Below are positions 1 to 10,400 of a DNA stretch of 44,485 nt, piece by piece (positions within the stretch are counted from its first letter, which is position 1; each line of letters begins with the position of its first letter). The stretch lies in the NCBI RefSeq assembly GCF_000003815.2, contig NC_049992.1, positions 21,737,232-21,781,716 of the forward strand, read 5' to 3'. The notes beneath the pieces are model-generated. The model saw only the letters and a list, made by a program, of their open reading frames with translations. It was not told where the DNA came from and made no database searches. The translations under genes and the position numbers were made by a program. Source of the stretch: Branchiostoma floridae (taxonomy: Eukaryota > Chordata > Leptocardii > Amphioxiformes > Branchiostomatidae).

Positions 1-281
1 TTAATGACTATCTTTTGTCTATGGTGCTGAATCAACTATACATTAGGGTACATTACACATTACACACCTTTGTGTATCGTTATAAAATATGGTATACACA
101 CGTGTTGCACATAAGACTGAACCTACATTTAGTGTATATGAATCATTTCAACATATATGTTTGCAGCAAAAGAGATGTACAACACACTGTAAAGAAATTA
201 ATTAGAATTTTATTGAAAATGTCTTATATAAATAGCTGCCATAAAAATACATTGAAAAAATATAAATAAATAAAAAATTAC

Positions 282-332
282 CTGGTCACTGTGTCCAATG
301 AAAACGTGGTGGATGAGGTAAGCTGTCACCAT
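282..332 (-). CDS. Candidate 51-nt exon of an unknown gene
   Basis: Between CCTGTAG| and |GTAATT on the minus strand lie exactly 17 open codons, MVTAYLIHHVFIGHSDQ, which look like ordinary conserved protein. The polypyrimidine tract is weak and I do not recognise the protein. It could belong to the same transcript as the ORF at 433-732. It does not match the missing CSTF1 C-terminus as I know it. Confidence 0.35.
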
Positions 333-432
333 CTACAGGCTGCCAGTTTTTCTAATCCAGACGTGAATCAGCTGTTGTGTAGCAGGGGCAGCTGACTGGG
401 GATTTAAAATCCCTCAGGTGCCACGTCATCTG

Positions 433-732
433 CTAAGTGCGCGTCCCCTTGTGGGGGCTGCCCGCCACGTCCCCAAGTTCCCTGGCTTCTTCCACGGACT
501 CCCCCGCGACCCCGGCTGCCACCCCGGCCCAGACCTTGGCCCAACCTTGCCCCCGGACTCCTCCACGGCCATGATCATTGACAGTTATGTCAATGTTGTT
601 TGGTTGCACGTGTCCGCCCTCCCCACTATTCTCCGAGGATTCGTCGGCTGAGGAAGGATATCCATCCCCAGAGTCAGCAGTAGTGACCTCCTCGATCACC
701 TCTTCCACTGTTTTGCTCGTTTTCTTCGGCAT
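433..732 (-). CDS. Hypothetical acidic 99-residue ORF or first exon
   Basis: An ATG at 732 with A at -3 opens 99 codons. The first 50 residues are acidic and Ser-rich (KTVEEVIEEVTTADSGDG, SSADESSENSGEGG). The rest is Gly/Val/Ala-rich (WAGVAAGVAGESVEEARELG). No domain is recognised. Upstream on the same strand lie a second ATG in GCCAAAATGGCGGCG (YY1-like) and a CRE-like TGACGTAA, as expected for a promoter and first exon. The natural 3' end may be a donor before the stop, for example at AAG|GTTGGG. Translation is unproven. Confidence 0.4.
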   Translation of the reverse strand: MPKKTSKTVEEVIEEVTTADSGDGYPSSADESSENSGEGGHVQPNNIDITVNDHGRGGVRGQGWAKVWAGVAAGVAGESVEEARELGDVAGSPHKGTRT

Positions 733-799
733 TTTGGCCTTTACATATGGATTCACAGCCAAAAATCAAACAAATAAAAGAACAAAAGCCTTTCTAGCG

Positions 800-872
800 G
801 ACGCCGCCGCCATTTTGGCAATAATTAGCCCGTAAAGGATCATGGGATGACGTAATCACCGGTTGCGTAATG
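800..872 (-). promoter_or_regulatory. Promoter-like segment with YY1 and CRE-like motifs
   Basis: GCCGCCATTTTGGC (806-819), a classic YY1 initiator-type site, and TGACGTAATC (848-857), CRE/ATF-like, lie within 60 bp upstream of the acidic ORF and face the same way. GTTGCGTAATGC follows at 863. This is motif evidence only. Confidence 0.4.
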
Positions 873-950
873 CCTAATGACCTTTGCCCTCCCCCCCCCC
901 CTGATCCACTAGCACGCTATGATGACGCATGCATTCTAAAAATACCCTAC

Positions 951-1232
951 TCCGACTGGAGTCGGGAGCCGCACCGTGGTAATGTATCTGTATACCGACT
1001 GGAGTCGGGAGCCGCACTGTGGTAATGTATCTGTATACCGACTGGAGTCGGGAGCCGCACTGTGGTAATGTATCTGTATACCGACTGGAGTCGGGAGCCG
1101 CACTGTGGTAATGTATCTGTATACCGACTGGAGTCGGGAGCCGCACTGTGGTAATGTATCTGTATACCGACTGGAGTCGGGAGCCGCACTGTGGTAATGT
1201 ATCTGTATACCCACTGGAGTCGGGAGCCGCAG
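951..1232. repeat. 43-bp minisatellite, about 6.5 copies
   Basis: Units beginning GACTGGAGTCGGGAGCCGCA start at 954, 997, 1040, 1083, 1126, 1169 and 1212 and are nearly identical. The three minus-strand frames over it are open only because 43 is not a multiple of 3 and the unit lacks frequent stops. Unlike the other minisatellites here, I found no matching CSTF1 exon border. Confidence 0.95.
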
Positions 1233-1421
1233 CTTAAGGGTTTAAGATGCAGAACACAGTAGATGATGATGATTATTGTACTGCATGGATAATAAATGAC
1301 AGTCTATGTAGGAACTGTTGTGTGTAGATAATATCATAGTGTACAAATATGTGCTTGCTACATGTACATGCAGGTGGCTTCAACCATTCAACTTAACAGT
1401 TCTCATGTATCTGATACTCAC
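1233..1421. other. Intronic or flanking AT-rich sequence
   Basis: No exon, ORF or repeat recognised between the 43-bp minisatellite and CSTF1 exon 10. Confidence 0.6.
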
Positions 1422-1484
1422 TTCCTCCCCATCATGAGCCCGTGTGTATGTGGCAATACAGCGGTTACTGACTCCATCCCACAC
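1422..1484 (-). CDS. CSTF1: CSTF1 exon 10, last visible exon
   Basis: Twenty-one codons, phase 0: [20 protein letters not shown]. The acceptor is TGTACAG|GTGTGG and the donor GAA|GTGAGT. No further CSTF1 exon was found between here and the left edge. Confidence 0.9.
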
Positions 1485-4400
1485 CTGTACACATTAACAA
1501 TAACGTACAAGTCACACCATGGATAGTATACATGTATCTTACAACTTATCGACAAAGTAAGGAAGAATGCAGACTGAGATATTTTGAATGAAGAGTGCAA
1601 AAACTTGATCAATTTACTGGGAAATGTGAAAGAACACTTTTCTAATCTTTTATATTTAGAATAATCAAACCATAAATTATTTATCGAACCAACAAAAGAA
1701 AATGACAATTAAGGCAGTTGGACAACTTTGGTAAACTCAGTAAATTAGTGATTCAGTAAATTAATGAACATTTGTCATAATGAAACATGAGGCAGAATTC
1801 AACACTTCCCACACCTTGATGTCTCCATCTTTGCTACAGCTGACATACAGGTTGGCATTGGGGCTGTATTTAACCTGCAGTAAACATCACATTTCACGTG
1901 AGCTCACAACAAAATAACAATAAATTAATATTATACAGGTTTCTGATTTCAAGTAATCAAACCTACATCAATACAGCAATCTTATACAGTCTGACCAAAT
2001 TATTACAATTCATGTATTACTATGAGGTTTAGCACTATATTAATGCATAGAGAATGTAAACCAATAGGCAGAAAGATTCGATTGTAGCAACATATAAGAA
2101 CTCCTTGTATCAGAATGAAGAAGTGGACTTACAGCGCTAATAGCTGCCTTATGCTGGTCTGCAGGGTTACAGGACACAAAACACTGCAGAGTGTTGCTGT
2201 CATACAGTCGTACTGTAAGGACACATCAGATCACACACATGTATCATACAGTCGTACTGTAAAGACACATCAGATCACACACATGTATCATACAGTCGTA
2301 CTGAAAGGACACATCAGATCACACACATGTATCATACAGTCGTACTGAAAGGACACATCAGATCACACACATGTATCATACAGTCGTACTGAAAGGACAC
2401 ATCAGATCACACACATGTATCATACAGTCGTACTGAAAGGACACATCAGATCACACACATGTATCATACAGTCGTACTGAAAGGACACATCAGATCACAC
2501 ACATGTATCATACAGTCGTACTGTAAGGACACATCAGATCACACGCATGTACATCATACAGTCGTACTGTAAGGACACATCAGATCACACACATATATCA
2601 TACAGTCGTACTGTAAGGACACATCAGATCACACACATGTATCATACAGTCGTACTGTAAGGACACATCAGATCACACACATGTATCATACAGTCGTACT
2701 GTAAGGACACATTAGATCACACACATGTATCATACAGTCGTACTGTAAGGGACACATCAGATCACACACATGTATCATACAGTCGTACTGTAAGGACACA
2801 TCAGATCACACATGTATCATACAGTCGTACTGAAAGGACACATCAGATCACACACATGTATCATACAGTCGTACTGTAAGGACACATCAGATCACACGCA
2901 TGTACATCATACAGTCGTACTGTAAGGACACATCAGATCACACACATGTATCATACAGTCGTACTGTAAGGACACATCAGATCACACGCATGTACATCAT
3001 ACAGTCGTACTGTAAGGACACATCAGATCACACACATGTATCATACAGTCGTACTGTAAGGACACATCAGATCACACACATGTATCATACAGTCGTACTG
3101 TAAGGACACATCAGATCACACACATGTATCATACAGTCGTACTGTAAGGACACATCAGATCACACACATATATCATACAGTCGTACTGTAAGGACACATC
3201 AGATCACACACATATATCATACAGTCGTACTGTAAGGACACATCAGATCACACACATGTATCATACAGTCGTACTGTAAGGACACGTCAGATCACACGCA
3301 TGTATCATACAGTCGTACTGTAAGGACACATCAGATCACACACATGTATCATACAGTCGTACTGTAAGGACACATTAGATCACACACATGTATCATACAG
3401 TCGTACTGTAAGGACACGTCAGATCACACGCATGTATCATACAGTCGTACTGTAAGGACACATCAGATCACACACATGTATCATACAGTCATACTGTAAG
3501 GGACACATCAGATCACACATGTATCATACAGTCATACTGTAAGGGACATACACTGTATCAAATCACACACATGTACCAAAAATATATCATACACAATACA
3601 ATATTTTACAATCAACTTTGTTTGCAGACACAACAAGTGATTTAACCTTTAGCCCTTTGGCTACTGATTCTCTATTGTTGACAGTGCTAGGCAGCAGGCT
3701 AGAGTATGAGGCTAGCTTACATGTGGGGTGCTGTGTGCCAACCAGGATGAAGTCACCTGACGGATGGAAAGACAGGCATCGAACAACATCTGCTTCCTGT
3801 GGGATTTTTAGTTACATGGTGACCGTCACAGATTTAGCAAAAAGTCCTGCAAATCTAAATGAGACAAAAAGTTGTACTAAAAACAATAAATTCCTCTATT
3901 TGCATCCTGAAGAACAAGGTGAGTGAAGGAGGGAACCTGAATACTCTTGGTGGCCCTTTTGACTGAAGGTTTGGTGAAGTCAAAGAACTTGACGGTGTAG
4001 TCTTTACTACCCGAGGCCAGGAGCTGGACATTGGGGTACTGTGGATGGTAGTCCAGACACGTCACCTCCTATCACAAGCAAACAAACAATAGTCTTTACT
4101 CCAAGACATCAGTAAACAGACATTTATGAAGGTTAGGCATCCAAGTAAACAAATTTCAAATACAATTCAATCTCAATAAACAGAAAAAACGGAGATTTAC
4201 TTCTGGACCTTTCAATGGACATCTACCTCTCTTCTTCAGTGTCATTAGAGTGGAGAGTGCAGCATCACAGTTGTAGAGATTGAATTGTATTTGAATTCTG
4301 TCTGATGAGTTCTTCATTTTCAAGAAGATGTTTTCAAAACTTTCTTTAAAGTTGACTTAGCTTTCCCTGGAAAGATAATGTTATACACATTCATGAACAG

Positions 4401-7400
4401 TGTTTCGATTCAGTCATTTAGTGAAACAAATGTTTTGGAATAGCTGACATGCCAATCTCCATCGGCAGATCTTGCGACATCGGCTAATAAAATTGTAAAT
4501 TTCAGATCGTTTTCCACGGTTTCTGATGTACATGTAAATGCCCACTGCAGTGAGAGACAGCATCATGTATGATTACACCGCGTGCTTATACATGTATTTT
4601 CCTTATTTTAGCTCACGTCGGGAAATGGTCCTACAAAAATGTTTATATATCTGGCTGGAATCTATGTAGGTACAAAAATAACAGAATTGAAAGTACCAGC
4701 AGTGGCCATTATCATGTACAGTCAAACCTGTCTATAGCGGCCACTCAAGGGACCGGACAAATTTGGCCACTATAGACGTGGCAACTTGTAGATAAAATAC
4801 CCAAGGGACCGACAAAAAGTGGCCACTATGGACAGGTGGCCCCTCTGTAGAGGTGGCCCCTAATACAGGTTTGACTGTAGTTAACGTTAACTATGATGCA
4901 ATCGGCTTGACAAAGAACTTGAGAATGGAGGGGGGGTGTGCGTTTTCTGTCACAGTATCGTTTCTTAACACATACAGTATATAATACATGTATATATAAA
5001 TTGCTTTGCACTGCCACATGAAGTTTAGATTTTGGTCACACGAAACCCCATAGAAACGTGAAAAATATTGATTTAAAGTCTTTATGGGTAGAAATTTTGG
5101 TGAGTTAGCTTGAGGGTTTGATGTATGTGAGTGTAGGGATCATGTTTTCTGTAGCGTTTCTTTACAATGTTCTAGATTTCCCCGGATGAAACACTACTTA
5201 AACAGGAAAAATATCAGCATGATGACTGAAGGACTTGAAGTCGATATCATCAAAGCTATGTAAAGAAACACTACAGTGATGGAAAACACGACTCCTGTTC
5301 TTTCTCACTTTATTTGACAAGCCGATGTTGTAATCGTCAAAATGACGGCCACTACCGCTACAATTCTGTTATTTTTCTACATACATGGACCCCAGTCAGT
5401 TATATGAACATTCTATGGGACCGTTTCCCAGCATGAGCTAAAATAAGGTAATATAAGCACCGGTTTAAACATACAAGCCTCTTACCGCCCGACATGCCGC
5501 AGATTACAGTCTCACGAGACCTGGCAACGGAGATTGGCATGTCAAGTATTCAAAATGGCAACAATTTGGCAATGAATCTTTTTTAAAGACCTTTTTGTCA
5601 ACTTTTTCTCACCCTCTCAGGAACAATGTTCAAGTGTTCTCACAGTTCACTAATAACATAAAACCATTCTTCAGGCAGGTACATTGTAGTATTAGTTGTT
5701 ATCTAAACTGTTTCCTGACCTCAATATGATCATACAGGGTTCGTATGACAGGATGGTTCTCCATGTTCTGCTGTGGGGTTTCCTGAGCTGCCTGTTCAGG
5801 GGCCTGTGCACTCTTTGCCAGCATTCTGTCCACATCCAGCACCTTGATGGAGGCATCCACAGAGCCTGTAGCTATCAGCTGGCCTGAAACACACATTCAC
5901 CGAGCCTATAGCTATCAGCTGGCCTGAAACACACATTCACCGAGCCTATAGCTATCAGCTGGCCTGAAACACACATTCACAGAGCCTGTAGCTATCAGCT
6001 GGCCTGAAACACACATTCACCGAGCCTATAGCTATCAGCTGGCCTGAAACACACATCCACAGAGCCTATAGCTATCAGCTGGCCTGAAACACACATTCAC
6101 CGAGCCTATAGCTATCAGCTGGCCTGAAACACACATTCACCGAGCCTATAGCTATCAGCTGGCCTGAAACACACATTCACCGAGCCTATAGCTATCAGCT
6201 GGCCTGAAACACACATCCACAGGGCCTGTAGCTATCAGCTGGCCTGAAACACACATTCACAGAGCCTATAGCTATCAGCTGGCCTGAAACACACATTCAC
6301 CGAGCCTATAGCTATCAGCTGGCCTGAAACACACATCCACAGAGCCTGTAGCTATCAGCTGGCCTGAAACGCACATTCACCGAGCCTGTAGCTATCAGCT
6401 GACCTGAAACACACATTCACCTGGGTCTAGCACCCCTAGTGGCATTACACGGTGATTTCCAATGTTAGACAGCTTGTATCTGATTTGGAGCCAAAACTAT
6501 GATGATAAGAATCCGGGCACGGTCATTATACCCCTGCATCACACATTAGTGTGACTGTAAGAGAAAATTGGCAAAAGTTTGCAAGGTTGGCACAAATTTC
6601 CAAGGCTAGCACAATTTGGCACAGCCAGTGAGATATCCACTTTACATTGGACCTCGAGAGTCACACAGCAGGTTTGTACTCACCATCACAAGTAAAGGCA
6701 GTCACATAGCAGGTTTGTACTCACCATCACAAGTAAAGACAGTCACATAGCAGGTTTGTACTCACCATCACAAGTAAAGGTAGTCACATAGCAGGTTTGT
6801 ACTCTCCATCACAAGTAAAGACAGTCACATAGCAGGTTTGTACTCACCATCACAAGTAAAGGCAGTCACATAGCAGGTTTGTACTCACCATCACAAGTAA
6901 AGACAGTCACATAGCAGGTTTGTACTCACCATCACAAGTAAATGCAGTCACATAGCAGGTTTGTACTCACCATCAAAACTATTCACAAGTAAAGGCAGTC
7001 ACAGTCACATAGCAGGTTTGTACTCACCATCACAAGTAAAGGCAGTCACATAGCAGGTTTCTACTCACCATCACAAGTAAAGGCAGTCACATAGCAGGTT
7101 TCTACTCACCATCACAAGTAAAGGCAGTCACATAGCAGGTTTCTACTCACCATCAAAACTATTCACAAGTAAAGGCAGTCACAGTCACATAGCAGGTTTG
7201 TACTCACCATCACAAGTAAAGACAGTCACATAACAGGTTTGTACTCTTCATCACAAGTAAAGGCAGTCACATAGCAGGTTTGTACTCACCATCAAAACTA
7301 TTCACAAGTAAAGGCAGTCATACATGTAGCAGGTTTGTACTCACCATCACAAGTAAAGGCAGTCACATAGCAGGTTTGTACTCACCATCACAAGTAAAGG

Positions 7401-10400
7401 CAGTCACATAGCAGGTTTGTACTCACCATCACAAGTAAAGACAGTCACATAGCAGGTTTGTACTCTTCATCACAAGTAAAGGCAGTCACATAGCAGGTTT
7501 GTACTCACCATCAAAACTATTCACAAGTAAAGGCAGTCATACATGTAGCAGGTTTGTACTCACCATCACAAGTAAAGGCAGTCACATAGCAGGTTTGTAC
7601 TCACCATCACAAGTAAAGGCAGTCACATAGCAGGTTTGTACTCACCATCACAAGTAAAGGCAGTCACATAGCAGGTTTGTACTCACCATCACAAGTAAAG
7701 GCAGTCACATAGCAGGTTTGTACTTACCATCAAAACTATTCACAAGTAAAGGCAGTCACATACATGTAGCAGGTTTGTACTCACCATCACAAGTAAAGGC
7801 AGTCACATATCAGGTTTTTACTGGGATGGGGTTTTGTGCGCGTGAAAAAGTTGCGCGAGAAAACTTGCGCGTGAAAAATCTGCGCGTGAAAATATGCAAA
7901 TTAGCTGATTCCCAAGGGATTCAAAAAGTTTTTGCAGTTTTATACTTAAAAGCTCAAACAAGATGGCGCAAAATGGAATCAAGTATCATATTGCTGCATT
8001 CTAGAGTACAAAATCTCAATTTGAGTACTTTTCAAGTGATTTTTCAATGGTAAGCTTTTACGCGCAAAAAAGTTTAAAATTTGCGCGTGAAACAATCTGC
8101 TTCAAAAAAGATGAAATTTAGCTTCTAGCATTTAGAAAAGCCTCAAATTGTTACATTATACAATATAAAACATCATATGTGTAATCTTTCCGTGTATTTC
8201 TGTCCAATTTACTTGATTTTGAAATTTTCAAAATATGCAAATTAACCTATTCCCAAGGGATCTAAAAATCAGTTTTTTTAAAAACAAAAATTTAGGTAAC
8301 AGATGGTAAATCATATCATAGGTTAACATTTTTATGCCTTAGAATTCCTTGCTGCACATTTTCTGACATATTTCAGGAACTTTGTTTTTTCACGCGCAGA
8401 TTTTTCACGCGCACGCGCAAATTCTTCACGCGCAGAAAACCCGTTCCCTTTTTACTCACCATCACAAGTAAAGGCAGTCACATAGCAGGTTTGTACTCAC
8501 CATCACAAGTAAAGGCAGTCACATAGCAGGTTTGTACTCACCATCACAAGTAAGGCAGTCACATAGCAGGTTTGTACTCACCATCACAAGTAAAGGCAGA
8601 GGCTCGACACTGAGCCTTGTGAGATGTCACATAGCAGGTTTCGTATAAAGCTGCCTCAGGAGAAATGGTCACGACTGTGGAACAATAATTATTGAGACAG
8701 GGTCATTTTGTATCAGTTAAAACTGTCATAAACAACAGGAACTGATTATAAATACTATTTACTAAGTCACAATCTCTATTGCAAATCACGCGCATGAGAT
8801 ACAGAAAGAACATTACCCGATTGATAACGAGTGGAAAAGCTACCGTCATTTCCGCCATTTTGAAATCCGCGGGATGTGTCACCAGAGGTCAAAAGGGGTC
8901 ACGAATGTTCCGCGCCGCGGGTGTTCCGCGCTACGAGCGGATATCCCGCGCTACCATTTGCAAAATGTGTTTAGATGCGCCCCGATATCGGCCCCGCCGA
9001 TATCGGCGGATGCGGCTATATCGGGAAAAAATGTGTCTAGATCGGGCCTAACCCATACATATCTTATGCCTACTATTTCTGACTTACAAAATTATGTTGT
9101 TATATACTCATACATAATTATGTTATACCTAATATTTCTGACTTACAAAATTATGTTAAGATTAGAAAAATATTTCATTTGTAAGGATACAAACATCTTC
9201 AGCTCTTCTGAACTAGAATATAAATTTCTGAATAATACTGGTACTTTGTTGACTCCAATACAACATTATTATTATATTATTACAGATAGTGAGTGAGTGA
9301 GTGTATGTTCTCACCATCAGACTCAAACTCCAGGTCAATCCCACCTCCTGGTGCTACCCTCTCCTTCGTTAATGAGTTCTGCTTTGTTCCTACAAATAGA
9401 AAAAGAAGAGATGTTTTCCTACAAATAAAAGCAATGCCTGATTATCAAATTTGTTTATCAACAGATCTTACAGATTAACAGATTTAGCCTGAAACATCTG
9501 AATATTTTCTACATCAGACCCAATTGCTTGAGGACTCGTACATGTAACTATCATTTGGTGTAAACTCCTAATACTAATATTCTGGTAATTTAGCCCATAC
9601 CTTCTTCAGTGACCAGTGCTAGTTTGGTGAGCCTAAGCAGACGGTCAGAGGGAGTCAAGGCACCCTGGAGTCGTACAACCTTCGCCAGGCTGGCAGCCAC
9701 AGATTCATAACCATCATAGTACAGCTGCCTGAAGAGATGGGAGGAATATTGAAGTAGATTTAGAATATTTGACACTACAAGTAGTACAACAGTAATTGCC
9801 CTGGGTACTGCAATCTAACTGTACAATGTAGGTTTTGAACCACTTACCCTGGGAAGGACGGCCCTATACTTTTTGATGAGTGTGGTGGCTGCTTCAATAC
9901 ATGCTCCAGGTGCTGCTCTCCTCAAAGTCAAACACAGGACCTTCATTTAATTTCAACACCCCTACTGTGGGACCTACGTACAGACCCAAGTCGGCAAAAA
10001 CATACTCATCGCCATTGGCGAAGAGAACCAGTATGGCAGGAGCTGTAGCATCATCTGGCAGATACAAAGTAACCCAATACATTGAACGTGACCTACATGT
10101 ACGCCCCTGCAAACCAGATAACAATTACACAAGTAAAGACATATCAATCAACCCAAACCCTGGACCATAATCTGTTTTCACAACCAAGCAGATGTTAGTG
10201 GTCCTGAATCCCAACCAAGAAAAAATCAGCATCAGCCTACAGTGTCAAGTTCATGAACAAGGAAGCCCAAAATCAAACCTGACCGCCAGGACACCACCAA
10301 CAATTCATGTACCAAAAAGCAACACAATGGCACCTTGCGTTCCGGAGATACAGCGCACGCCCCGTGCCCGCACAAAAGGTAACCTGGAATGTCAAGTTCA

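Noticed and set aside
578-835. Plus-strand 85-residue ORF with a hydrophobic stretch
   Set aside because: It is the complement of the acidic minus-strand ORF, whose promoter motifs and start context point the other way.
951-3563. CRISPR-like appearance of regularly repeated short units
   Set aside because: The units are head to tail with no unique spacers, and the genome is eukaryotic. These are minisatellites.
3618-3926. Plus-strand 102-residue ORF
   Set aside because: Complement of CSTF1 exon 7 and its flanking introns, which is strongly supported on the minus strand.
7718-8053. Plus-strand 111-residue ORF across the 41-bp array and the MITE
   Set aside because: It runs from minisatellite into the inserted element and has repeat-derived composition; not a gene.
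10111-10170. NPNPGP at the end of a plus ORF, reminiscent of 2A-like NPGP motifs in LINE proteins
   Set aside because: The residues before NPGP do not fit the D-V/I-E-x pattern, a stop follows at once, and no downstream ORF is in frame. Probably chance.
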